NCBI GenBank assembly: GCA_022450595.1
Contig: JAKUPT010000019.1
Coordinates: forward strand, 1-45,142
Reading direction: 5' to 3'
Source: Bdellovibrionales bacterium
Lineage (GTDB): Bacteria; Bdellovibrionota; Bdellovibrionia; Bdellovibrionales; UBA1609
Length of the DNA: 45,142 bases
In this document: positions 1 to 9,012 of the stretch, piece after piece
Layout of the letters: each line of letters starts with the position of its first letter
How positions within the stretch are numbered: the first letter of the stretch is position 1
The notes under the pieces: model-generated
Seen by the model: only the letters and a program-made list of their open reading frames with translations
Databases searched by the model: none
What the model was told of the DNA's origin: nothing
Made by a program: the position numbers and the translations under genes

Positions 1-1
1 G

Positions 2-136
2 ACCCCATTAAATACTGCTGAATGTCGGCTTATCTGTTATGAGCTTGGAGCTTAATAGTACATTCCAAAGCCCTTTCACTTAAAAGAACTACTTATTCGT
101 ATTCAACATGTTATAGAAAATCATGCGCCAAAGAGA
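2..136 (+). pseudogene. Remnant of the C-terminal end of a response-regulator receiver domain, interrupted by tandem stops TAA TAG at 53-58
   Basis: Frame 2 reads ...NTAECRLICYELGA**YIPKPFHLKELLIRIQHVIENHAPKR-MYELKSL, matching the ELGADDYIxKPF region of OmpR-type receivers and running in frame into the 137-430 ORF. Confidence 0.55.
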
Positions 137-430
137 ATGTATGAGTTAAAGAGTCTGACTATAGACTTTCAACAAATGAGTCTGATTTTAAAAAATGGTG
201 AAAAAAAACAACTCGGACTAAAAGATTTTAAAGTCTTACAACTTTTAATTGATAAAAGCCCTGAGGTTTTAAGCCGTGATGAAATTTTAAATAAAGTTTG
301 GGGTGAAGACCAATTTCCTACATCCAGAACTGTAGATAATTGTATTTTAAGACTTAGGCAGGCCCTAGGGGGCGATTACATAAAGTCCATCAGAGCCGTT
401 GGGTACCAATGGCAGGAAGAGAGTGAGTGA
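137..430 (+). CDS. OmpR/PhoB-type winged-helix DNA-binding domain (C-terminal half of a response regulator)
   Basis: LLIDKSPEVLSRDEILNKVWGEDQFPTSRTVDNCILRLRQALGGDYIKSIRAVGYQW is a typical Trans_reg_C domain. Confidence 0.85.
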   Translation: MYELKSLTIDFQQMSLILKNGEKKQLGLKDFKVLQLLIDKSPEVLSRDEILNKVWGEDQFPTSRTVDNCILRLRQALGGDYIKSIRAVGYQWQEESE

Positions 431-1467
431 TGTCGAATTTATTATTTAAAAACGCCTTAAGTGGTGTGGAGCAAAAAGTTCCTCCCGTTTGGTTTATGAG
501 GCAGGCTGGTCGCTATCATAGTCACTATCAAAATTTAAAAAAATCTTACACTTTTGTGGAACTTTGTAAAAATCCTGAACTGGCAGCTCAAGTGGCTTTA
601 GGCCCTGTTGAAGAGTTTGATTTTGATGTTTCAATTTTATTTTCTGATATTCTATACCCACTTGAGGCCTTAGGTATGGGGCTTGATTATAATCCCGGGC
701 CTCAATTGAGCTGGCATTTAGACTCTAGTAATTTTAAAAACCTCAATCACCAACCAAGTGCCGAAGAGTTTATGAGTTTTCAAAAGCAAGCGATGCTTGC
801 CACTCGAGAGCTCCTTCCAAAAGACAAATCACTTATTGGCTTTGTCGGTGGACCTTGGACGCTTTTTACTTATGCTGTTGAAGGCAGCCATAAAACACGC
901 CTTAAAAAGGTTAAAGAAAACTTATTCTTATTTGAGAAGTTTGCAAAGTTAATCACTCCTTTTTTAATTGAAAACATTCAGCTACAGCTTGAAGGTGGGG
1001 CGGAGGTTGTGATGATATTTGATACCGCTGCAGGGGATGTGAGCCCTGAAATCTTTCAAAGTCTAATACAGCCACAGATTGAGATTTTATTTGAGGCCTT
1101 TCCAAGAACATTGGGCTACTACTCTCAAAAAACTCAACTTCATACCATTAAGCCATTGATTAATAATAGTAAAGCTGCAGGCTTTGGCTTTGATCATAGT
1201 TGGCAATTGCCAGAAATGTTTGAGTATAAAAATAAAAATCAATTAAACTTTTTTGTTCAAGGTAACTTTGATCAAACAATGCTTTATTTAAATTTTGACG
1301 ACTTTAAAAAGGTCTTAGATGACTATTTAACAAAATTTAAAAAATTATCACCGGCTCAAAGAGCCGGATGGGTTTGTGGCCTTGGACATGGAGTCTTGCC
1401 TGAAACTCCTGAAAAAAATGTTAAATATTTTGTCGAAAGAGTAAGAGAGGTGTTTTCTAATGATTGA
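430..1467 (+). CDS. hemE: Uroporphyrinogen decarboxylase
   Basis: PPVWFMRQAGRYHSHY, FSDILYPLEALGMGL, GFVGGPWTLFTYAVEG; ATG at 430 overlaps the preceding TGA. Confidence 0.95.
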   Translation: MSNLLFKNALSGVEQKVPPVWFMRQAGRYHSHYQNLKKSYTFVELCKNPELAAQVALGPVEEFDFDVSILFSDILYPLEALGMGLDYNPGPQLSWHLDSSNFKNLNHQPSAEEFMSFQKQAMLATRELLPKDKSLIGFVGGPWTLFTYAVEGSHKTRLKKVKENLFLFEKFAKLITPFLIENIQLQLEGGAEVVMIFDTAAGDVSPEIFQSLIQPQIEILFEAFPRTLGYYSQKTQLHTIKPLINNSKAAGFGFDHSWQLPEMFEYKNKNQLNFFVQGNFDQTMLYLNFDDFKKVLDDYLTKFKKLSPAQRAGWVCGLGHGVLPETPEKNVKYFVERVREVFSND

Positions 1468-2812
1468 TTCTAAACTGCTTGAAAAATATGACGTTCCTTG
1501 CCCTAGATACACGAGTTACCCAACAGTGCCTTATTGGAATGATAGCCCCACTGAAGGTGAGTGGATTGCTAGCTTAAATAGAGCTTTTGACAAAAAAAAT
1601 GCAAGTTGGTCTTTATATATCCATATCCCTTTTTGTGAAACTTTGTGCACCTACTGTGGCTGTAACACAATTATTACTAAAGCACATTCCCGTGAGGATG
1701 AGTACTGTGAGTTGCTTTTAAAAGAGTGGAGCAATTATAAAGAAAAAGTCCCTTCCATTAAAAATGCACCTATTCGCCAGATCCATTTAGGCGGAGGTAC
1801 TCCTACCTTTTTATCTGCTGAAAATTTAAAACGTGTTTTAAAACCAATACTTGATGAGGTGCCAAAAGCAAATGAACATTTTGAGGCAAGTATTGAAGTG
1901 GATCCACGCAGAACTAGGTATGATCAGATCAAAGCATTAAGAGAGATCGGATTTAATCGCATTAGTCTTGGAGTTCAAGACTTCAATTTTGAGGTGCAAA
2001 AATTAGTAAACAGAATTCAGCCCTTTGATATCACTAAAAACATCACAGATCAGTGCCGAGATCTTGGATATGAAAGTATTAATTTTGATTTAATCTATGG
2101 TCTTCCCAGACAAACTATGGAAAGAATGAAGCACACAGTTGAAAAAACTTTAGAGCTTCGTCCAGATCGTATTGCGCTCTATAGCTTGGCTATAGTGCCA
2201 TGGATAAAACCTGCCCAACGAATATTCAAAGACGAGGATTTGCCAGAGCCAGCCGATAAACGCGCTTTGTATGAATATTCTAGAGAAGAATTAATTAAAA
2301 ATGGCTATATTGAAATTGGTATGGATCACTTTGCACTCCCAACAGACAGTATGGCTAAGGCTATGGAGACGGGTGAGCTTCATAGAAACTTTATGGGCTA
2401 TATGGACTTTAGAACTGACGTTTTGCTTGGTTTAGGTGTGAGCTCAATTTCTGAAACTCCCGACTGTTTTCATCAAAATGAAAAGGTTTTCCCTGTTTAT
2501 AAAAAAAGAGTGAATACAGGAGAAGTTCCGACACTTAGAGGTCATAAGCTGACAGAAGATGATCAATTTTACCGGGAACAAATTTTAAAATTTATGACTC
2601 AGTTTCAAGTCGAACTACACAATGATCAACAAAAAGTAGATGTTGAATCCTTTTTAAAAGAATTGATTGCAGATGAACTCATTTATTTTGATGATCTTAC
2701 AATGAAGGTCAGTGAAAAAGGTAAACCCTTTTTAAGAAATGCTTGCATGGCTTTAGATAAAAGACTTAGAGAGGACAAGCCTAAGTCAAAAGTATTTTCA
2801 CAGTCAGTATAA
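1460..2812 (+). CDS. hemN: Oxygen-independent coproporphyrinogen III oxidase (radical SAM)
   Basis: YIHIPFCETLCTYCGCNTI radical SAM/4Fe-4S motif, IHLGGGTPTFL; overlaps hemE by 8 nt. Confidence 0.95.
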   Translation: MIDSKLLEKYDVPCPRYTSYPTVPYWNDSPTEGEWIASLNRAFDKKNASWSLYIHIPFCETLCTYCGCNTIITKAHSREDEYCELLLKEWSNYKEKVPSIKNAPIRQIHLGGGTPTFLSAENLKRVLKPILDEVPKANEHFEASIEVDPRRTRYDQIKALREIGFNRISLGVQDFNFEVQKLVNRIQPFDITKNITDQCRDLGYESINFDLIYGLPRQTMERMKHTVEKTLELRPDRIALYSLAIVPWIKPAQRIFKDEDLPEPADKRALYEYSREELIKNGYIEIGMDHFALPTDSMAKAMETGELHRNFMGYMDFRTDVLLGLGVSSISETPDCFHQNEKVFPVYKKRVNTGEVPTLRGHKLTEDDQFYREQILKFMTQFQVELHNDQQKVDVESFLKELIADELIYFDDLTMKVSEKGKPFLRNACMALDKRLREDKPKSKVFSQSV

Positions 2813-2822
2813 GGAAGGTCCA

Positions 2823-3836
2823 TTGAAAAAAGCGCTGTTGTTTGTAAACCTAGGAACGCCAAGCTCTCCTAATGTGAAAGATGTTAGAAGGTACTTAAGA
2901 CAGTTTTTAACCGATCCCTATGTTATAAGCATTCCCGTATTGTTTAGATACATGTTGGTCTACGGAATCATTGCTCCATTTAGAGGGCCTAAGTCGGCTC
3001 ACGCTTACCAGACAATTTGGGACAATGAAAAAGGCTCACCTCTACTTTTTTACTCGATTGAGTTTTTAGAAAAATTTAAAAAGCTTTCCCACGAATACGA
3101 TCACGTTGATCTGGCTATGCGCTATGGTGAGCCTTCAATAAAGTCTGCTATTGAGAGAGTTAATCATTCTGGAGTAAAAAAATTAAGCTTGTTTAACTTA
3201 TATCCTCAGTATGCAGAGTCGACGACAAAAACAGCTGTAGATGAAGTGGTAAAATATCTTAATCCAGACATAGAATTAGAGTATTTACCATATTTTTATT
3301 CAAACTCAGAATATTTAAATAGCATGACTAAAAGTTTAGAAAGTTATCAGGGGTTTGATCACACTTTATTTAGTTATCATGGTCTGCCAGAGTCTCACAT
3401 TCAAAAGTTAGATCAAACAGGAAAGTGTTTAACCAGTAAATGTTGCGAAGCTCTTGATAATACAAGGCTTGATTATTGTTACCGTGCACAGTGTTTTCAT
3501 ACTACAAAACTTATAGCTGAGCGTCTTCAAATAAAAAAATGGAGTTACAGTTTTCAATCTAGGTTTGGTAAAAAATGGATTAAACCATTCACAGATATTG
3601 AAGTTGAAAGGCTTGCAAAAGAGGGAGTTAAACGCCTTCTTGTCGTGAGTCCTGCATTTGTAACAGACTGTTTAGAAACACTTGAAGAGCTTCACATTGG
3701 ATTGAAAGAAAGTTTTCTCCAGGCCGGAGGAGTTGAGCTTAAAGTGGTTCCATGTTTAAATGCCAATGATGATTGGGTAGAGGCTTGTTTAAAAATAACT
3801 CAAGATGATGCTTTATGGAGGCATTTACATGTTTGA
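2823..3836 (+). CDS. hemH: Ferrochelatase, TTG start
   Basis: LLFVNLGTPSSPNVKDVRRYLRQFLTDPYVI, FSYHGLPESH, VVSPAFVTDCLETLEEL; internal cysteine cluster C-x4-CC...CYRAQC; SD-like AAGGAAGG upstream of TTG. Confidence 0.95.
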   Translation: MKKALLFVNLGTPSSPNVKDVRRYLRQFLTDPYVISIPVLFRYMLVYGIIAPFRGPKSAHAYQTIWDNEKGSPLLFYSIEFLEKFKKLSHEYDHVDLAMRYGEPSIKSAIERVNHSGVKKLSLFNLYPQYAESTTKTAVDEVVKYLNPDIELEYLPYFYSNSEYLNSMTKSLESYQGFDHTLFSYHGLPESHIQKLDQTGKCLTSKCCEALDNTRLDYCYRAQCFHTTKLIAERLQIKKWSYSFQSRFGKKWIKPFTDIEVERLAKEGVKRLLVVSPAFVTDCLETLEELHIGLKESFLQAGGVELKVVPCLNANDDWVEACLKITQDDALWRHLHV

Positions 3837-4164
3837 TAAAAAGCAGCTTTTAAAACTGGTTGATCATGACAAAGAGCTACTTCTTTCAATCATAGAAATA
3901 TTTAAAACGGAATGGCCTGATGCCATAGACGGAATAGATTCTCATCTCCAGAAGTCTGAAGCAGAGGAGGCTGAAAAGCTTGCTCATAAACTTAAAGGCA
4001 ATTTAAAAAACTTTTATGCCGAAGAGTGTATTGATATAGCCCAAGACTTAGAGACGGCCTGTCGCAATAATGATTCACAGGCAGCAATGCGAAAGTTAGA
4101 GAAGTTAAAACCACTTTGTAAGAAACTTGAAAATGAATTAACAATTAGTGCTGATGAAATATAA
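3829..4164 (+). CDS. HPt (histidine phosphotransfer) domain protein
   Basis: AEKLAHKLKGNLKNF matches the HPt phospho-His helix; preceded by GGAGG; start lies inside the hemH 3' end. Confidence 0.8.
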   Translation: MFDKKQLLKLVDHDKELLLSIIEIFKTEWPDAIDGIDSHLQKSEAEEAEKLAHKLKGNLKNFYAEECIDIAQDLETACRNNDSQAAMRKLEKLKPLCKKLENELTISADEI

Positions 4165-4801
4165 CTACATTTTTAATTTCATTTTGATTGTTTTCTGATT
4201 TTGGAAAGTGCTCTTCAAGAGGTTTGCTAGCATCTAAAAGTGCTTGTTTTAGACCTTCAAAAAACTCACCGGCTTTAATCTTATCAATAAATTTATCTAC
4301 AATAATTTGCCAAGTATCTGGTGGGAGTTTTTGTGCAATAGCTTTGTCGGCTAAAATTTCTACTTGATGCTCTAACAAAGAAACATAAATAAGAACACCC
4401 GTTTGAAACTGAGTTTGTTCTGTTATGTTGTGGTAGAAACTAAGCATAGCTTTTTCGTCAACACACTTTTTTTGATATATTTTAGGAATAACAAAGCGAA
4501 TCCATTTTTCAGATTTACCAAATATTAGGGCAAGAATTGGAGCTGCAAGCAATGAGTATATATATGAGTCCATCGATAAATCAGTGTACATATACAAAAG
4601 GCTGTCAATAATCAGAACAATAATGATTGCAACACTTAGGTTGAAGTAAAATAAAAAGGGTGTTTCTGTAGATTTATTAGCAATAACAGGTAAAATTTCA
4701 CCATTGGTTTTGCTCTCAACTTGTTTAATCAGGTCAATGATTTCTTGTTGTTGTTCGTTTGTTAAATAGGGTTTTGCCCATTTTGGCATTTGCTTTTTCA
4801 T
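4145..4801 (-). CDS. TPM-domain membrane protein
   Basis: LIKQVESKTNGEILPVIANKSTE, two hydrophobic segments; translationally coupled to the upstream TPM gene (TAATG overlap). Confidence 0.75.
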   Translation of the reverse strand: MKKQMPKWAKPYLTNEQQQEIIDLIKQVESKTNGEILPVIANKSTETPFLFYFNLSVAIIIVLIIDSLLYMYTDLSMDSYIYSLLAAPILALIFGKSEKWIRFVIPKIYQKKCVDEKAMLSFYHNITEQTQFQTGVLIYVSLLEHQVEILADKAIAQKLPPDTWQIIVDKFIDKIKAGEFFEGLKQALLDASKPLEEHFPKSENNQNEIKNVVIFHQH

Positions 4802-5502
4802 TACCAACCTCCTGAGGCGCCGCCGCCAGAAAATCCGCCGCCACCGCCGGAAAAGCCTCCGCCTCCACGGCCACCAAATCCACCTCGGCCTCCTCCAAGA
4901 AGCATTCCAAAGATAAATAGGCGAGGATTAAAAATAAAGACCATAAGTCCTATAAGCAAAAATATAATATCAAAGATTGAACTAGAAGATGTTCTTCGTT
5001 TTTCACTAGATAAATTTGGAGTTCTCTGTTTGAGGTTTAGGTTGGGGGCAGCTCTTTTTAACAGGGCAATTGTAGCCAAATAAATACCATCACTAAATTG
5101 CCCTTTTTTAAAGTAAGGGGTCATGATTTTATCAATAGCTCTGTTTGCGATAATATCAGGAATATCGCCTTCAAGTCCTTGCCCCACATCAATACGAATT
5201 TTTCGTTCTTTTTTAGCGATAAATATAAGCAAGCCATTGTCTTCTTTTTCAGTACCTAGTTGCCACTGTTCGGCTGTTTTAAATGAAGCATCAAAAAGAC
5301 TTGATCCGTTTAAACTCTCAACAGTTAAAATAGCAAACTGTGGTCCTCCTGAGTTGTGTACCTGCATAAGTAATTGATTGAGTCTTTGAGCTTCGGCTGG
5401 TTTTAACATCCCAGCCTGGTCCATTACAGGACGACTCAGTGTTGGAGGTTCAAAGTTTGCAAAGCTAACAATACTGAAAAAGAGAAGGTTTAATAAAATC
5501 AT
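4801..5502 (-). CDS. TPM-domain (YgcG-like) protein with glycine-rich C-terminus
   Basis: Signal peptide, VMDQAGMLKPAEAQRLNQLL, QLGTEKEDNGLLIFIAKKERKIRIDVGQGLEGDIPD, GGGGFSGGGASGGW tail. Confidence 0.9.
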   Translation of the reverse strand: MILLNLLFFSIVSFANFEPPTLSRPVMDQAGMLKPAEAQRLNQLLMQVHNSGGPQFAILTVESLNGSSLFDASFKTAEQWQLGTEKEDNGLLIFIAKKERKIRIDVGQGLEGDIPDIIANRAIDKIMTPYFKKGQFSDGIYLATIALLKRAAPNLNLKQRTPNLSSEKRRTSSSSIFDIIFLLIGLMVFIFNPRLFIFGMLLGGGRGGFGGRGGGGFSGGGGGFSGGGASGGW

Positions 5503-5505
5503 CGT

Positions 5506-6090
5506 TTAGAAATCAACCTTTGGTGTTTGTTCAATGGTCTCTTGTTCAGCTTCTGACACATCCCACTGAGGCATCTTTTCATAACTGTACAATAAAGAGT
5601 TGGTCCAACTAGTAGGAGGGACTGTGATGAGGTTGTTGTGCTGTTTGATCGCCTCAATGTAACGTTGTCTGGCAACAGTAATACGGTTTTCTGTTCCTTC
5701 CAGCTGCGCTTGTAATTCTAAAAAGTTTTGATTGGCTTTAAGGTCAGGATATCTCTCTGAAACCATTAAAAGGCGACCAAGAGCTTGCGACAGACCTGAT
5801 TGGGCCTTTTGATACTTTTGTAACTGTTCTGGGGTAGCCTTTGAAGGGTCAATATTCATTGATGTGGCCTGAGCTCTGGCTGAAGTGACTGACTCAAGAG
5901 TTTCTTTTTCATGAGAGGCATAACCTTTAACGGTTTTAACTAAATTAGGGACTAAATCTGCACGTCTTTTATATTGGTTGGTAATTTCTGCAAGTGCTGC
6001 CTCAACATTGTTTTTTGACTGAGGAAGTGACTGAACTCCACATCCAGTTAAATAAAGTGACATTAATATAACAGCAAATATTAATCGCAT
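5506..6090 (-). CDS. lemA: LemA family protein
   Basis: EAALAEITNQYKRRADLVPNLVKTVKGYASHEKETLESVTSARA is the LemA signature. Confidence 0.93.
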   Translation of the reverse strand: MRLIFAVILMSLYLTGCGVQSLPQSKNNVEAALAEITNQYKRRADLVPNLVKTVKGYASHEKETLESVTSARAQATSMNIDPSKATPEQLQKYQKAQSGLSQALGRLLMVSERYPDLKANQNFLELQAQLEGTENRITVARQRYIEAIKQHNNLITVPPTSWTNSLLYSYEKMPQWDVSEAEQETIEQTPKVDF

Positions 6091-6137
6091 ATAGTTCTCC
6101 TTGTGTAATTATATTATGGTGATAGAGCTTTAGTTGG

Positions 6138-6962
6138 TCAAGGTGACTGGCAGCTATCAGATGAAATACATTGGCTTGGAACAAATTGTCCGCCCAAACT
6201 GTAGTTATTGGTATGGCTAATGAAGCCGTAAATCTCACCATTTGATATTACTGGAGCTCCAGAGTCGCCTCCCAATATCAAGCAGCGACCAAGTTCATAT
6301 GTAAAATCTGAAGATTTACTTAAAACGTCACAATTTTGTTTTTTGACTGTAAATAAAGACCCACTGTCTCTTCTTAAAGTGTAAAGATGAGCCAGCTTAG
6401 GCAGTTGAGTGCTATTAGTGATTTCAAGGTCAGCGAATAAATACTGATGAATAGTAAACTTCATGATGTCTAAAGAGAATAAATCTTCTGGGTTATAGAA
6501 ATTCCAGTCAGGTTCAGCCAATTGAACTTTTAGGGTGTCGTCGAGCTCTTTGTTGTAAATATATAAGTAATGGCTCCTAGATTGATATGTGTAGTTGTTT
6601 AGTTCTGGATACTGTTTTTTAAAACTTACGATATCAGCTTCTTTATGAGAGCAATGGCCAGAAGTATAAAGTTCAAACATATTGTTGTCTTTGTTTTTCA
6701 CCACAGAAGAATTGCAGGTTTTAAAGGCCTGATATGTATTAGGATTAAGGTTAGGATTAAGAGTTTTAAACTTATAAACCGTAACAAATAGAGCTAAACT
6801 TTCAGGGCAGTCATTACTTGGACAGACAATTTTAACTTTATTTAGATCTATTTTATCAGATAAAGCTTCGGGGTCTTTAACAAATGTTTTTGTCTGATGG
6901 CGACTCCCAGGTGAGCACCCCAGCATCAGGGCTAAAATTACAGTAAAAAATACATATTGCAT
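6138..6962 (-). CDS. Trypsin-like (S1/PA clan) serine protease, predicted lipoprotein
   Basis: Signal/lipobox ILALMLGC; LYTSGHC (TAAHC-like), LDIMKF (catalytic Asp-like), GDSGAPVISNGEIYGFISH (catalytic Ser). Confidence 0.7.
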   Translation of the reverse strand: MQYVFFTVILALMLGCSPGSRHQTKTFVKDPEALSDKIDLNKVKIVCPSNDCPESLALFVTVYKFKTLNPNLNPNTYQAFKTCNSSVVKNKDNNMFELYTSGHCSHKEADIVSFKKQYPELNNYTYQSRSHYLYIYNKELDDTLKVQLAEPDWNFYNPEDLFSLDIMKFTIHQYLFADLEITNSTQLPKLAHLYTLRRDSGSLFTVKKQNCDVLSKSSDFTYELGRCLILGGDSGAPVISNGEIYGFISHTNNYSLGGQFVPSQCISSDSCQSP

Positions 6963-7076
6963 GGGCTTATATTTAAGAGAAATGCAGTGTTGGTCAATTA
7001 AAAAGATTTCATTTGTAAGGGGGTCACTTGGTCAGAGGTGTAATATCGGCTAATTTATCACTCATCTGGAGGGGTT

Positions 7077-8921
7077 ATGGGGGCCTTAATTTTATTCATT
7101 TTTTCTTCGTTTTTACAAGCTGACACAGCTTGTAGCGGTTTGTTTTTTAAAGAAGAGATCACGCAAAAAGCCGAAAAATCATTTGATAGTTATTTTCAGC
7201 AAAGATCTCAAAATGTCTCAGAAAATTCCGTAAACCCTCCAAAATACGTCAAATTTTCACACCGAATTAAAAAATCAGAACACCCATACAGTCTCTATAA
7301 AAATGGATTGGTTCAGCTTGTTTACTTATATTTGTATACTAAAACAGAAAATAAATCTTTAGAGTATTTAAATAGAATCGATGATGCTCTAGGGGAATAC
7401 CAACACTTTACTTCAAATGTATACAGGCAATATTTAAGTTATGAAGTAAAAAGACAGCAGCTAGAAATAATTAAAAAATCTATAAAAGACAATAAGACTC
7501 TAGAGCTTTATATGCCCAAAATTGATTCCAATCTTCAAGTGGTTTTAGAGCAAAAAAAGTATCCAGACAAAGAGACTTTAAAGCTTCACTTGGATCAACT
7601 TGTTGTAGAAATATCTCATCTTAGTAAAGATCAAGTTTATAAAAAAATTAAGACTATAGAAAAAAAACAAGCAGAGACTTATTTAAGCTTAATTGAAATT
7701 CAGAAAATTATTAAAAAACACCTATATGTTTATAGCCCAGAACCCTCTGTTGTAAAAAAAGCAGAAGCACTAAAGGAGATTATTGAGCCCATTGCAAATA
7801 TCAACAAGCTATCTCCAACAAGGGATTCATTAAAACAGTTTTATAGAAAAATGTTTTTCGATAACATTGGTTACATTGTACGTGGCCATAAATACAATGA
7901 AGAGACTCAAGAGCTGAACATAAAATTAGAAAATAGTCTTCCTCAGGAACATAATGCACAGTTTGGTCAAAAAACAATGTTCGAAGCCTTTAAGATTAAT
8001 TCGCGAATGAATATCTTAAAACGCATAACTGGCAGAGTCATAGATCGTAGCTATTTTCAAAACATGTTTCGTTTTAAGTTTATGGGGTGGAGTGTTTTGG
8101 CTGTTAGTTTATGGCTTACTAATCCGGTCGAATTTATTCAAAATTATAACTTTGGACAGAGTTTAGCGCGTTTTGAATTGAAGTGGTTTGATTCAAGATA
8201 CGTAAACAAAATGAAATCATTAGAAGATGAGAAGTTTATTGATGTGGCCTCAGACATTTATTTAATAATGAGTAAAGATTATTTTAAAGATGTCGATGGG
8301 CAGACTCGATTTATTAAAGACCCTAAATCTGATGTCAGTCCCGTTGAAACAATACTCAAAGCTATAGAGAAAAGATCAGAGCATCAAAAACAAGAAGCTG
8401 AATATAGACAAAAAAAACAAATTGCACTTTATCATACACTTCAAACTGTAAAACTTGATTCTTTAACAAAACTTGCTTTTGTGAGTGGTGAAAAGAATTT
8501 AAGACAAGAATTAAATAATTTTTTACAATCGGAATATCAAGCCAGCACGAAGCTTCCATCCCAAGTTATGTTAACTCAATGGTTGAATTTTAAAAGATCA
8601 AACCGACCTGACATAAACTTTGATTTTACCCCAGTTTCAAAAGATAAAATTGTTGAAACTCTTGAAAGGTCCTTAGAAATAAACTTTGATCAAAAAACAA
8701 CAAATGATTTACATCAAATTATCAATTCTTACAGCGCTGAAAAACAACAGCAATTAATTAACTCCTCTATATGGCGAGATCTTGAAACAGTGTATTTAAT
8801 TCGCCAGTCTTATTTTGATGAGTATTTAAAAGCAAAAGATAAAAAAGCCTTTAGATTTCAGTTAATAGAAGACCTAGCCTATGAATTAACTTCTAGTGAG
8901 TTTAGATTTAAGTCTAACTAA
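7077..8921 (+). CDS. Secreted protein of unknown function (614 aa, helix-rich)
   Basis: Long ORF with GGAGGGG RBS; short hydrophobic leader MGALILFIFSSFLQA-DTACSGLFF. Confidence 0.75.
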   Translation: MGALILFIFSSFLQADTACSGLFFKEEITQKAEKSFDSYFQQRSQNVSENSVNPPKYVKFSHRIKKSEHPYSLYKNGLVQLVYLYLYTKTENKSLEYLNRIDDALGEYQHFTSNVYRQYLSYEVKRQQLEIIKKSIKDNKTLELYMPKIDSNLQVVLEQKKYPDKETLKLHLDQLVVEISHLSKDQVYKKIKTIEKKQAETYLSLIEIQKIIKKHLYVYSPEPSVVKKAEALKEIIEPIANINKLSPTRDSLKQFYRKMFFDNIGYIVRGHKYNEETQELNIKLENSLPQEHNAQFGQKTMFEAFKINSRMNILKRITGRVIDRSYFQNMFRFKFMGWSVLAVSLWLTNPVEFIQNYNFGQSLARFELKWFDSRYVNKMKSLEDEKFIDVASDIYLIMSKDYFKDVDGQTRFIKDPKSDVSPVETILKAIEKRSEHQKQEAEYRQKKQIALYHTLQTVKLDSLTKLAFVSGEKNLRQELNNFLQSEYQASTKLPSQVMLTQWLNFKRSNRPDINFDFTPVSKDKIVETLERSLEINFDQKTTNDLHQIINSYSAEKQQQLINSSIWRDLETVYLIRQSYFDEYLKAKDKKAFRFQLIEDLAYELTSSEFRFKSN

Positions 8922-8925
8922 AGTC

Positions 8926-8990
8926 CTATTTCTCGACTTAGAGCCTTAATCGTTTAGACTGGTTCGAGGAAATAGAGTTTTTCTTTTTTA
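8926..8990 (+). terminator. Intrinsic terminator
   Basis: CTATTTCTCGA (8926-8936) pairs with TCGAGGAAATAG (8964-8975), followed by GTTTTTCTTTTTT. Confidence 0.6.
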
Positions 8991-9012
8991 AGAAGCAAAG
9001 TAAAATTTTAGT

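Noticed and set aside
4790-5083. Proline-rich plus-strand ORF
   Set aside because: It is the antisense reading of the glycine-rich tail of the TPM/YgcG gene and has no independent support.
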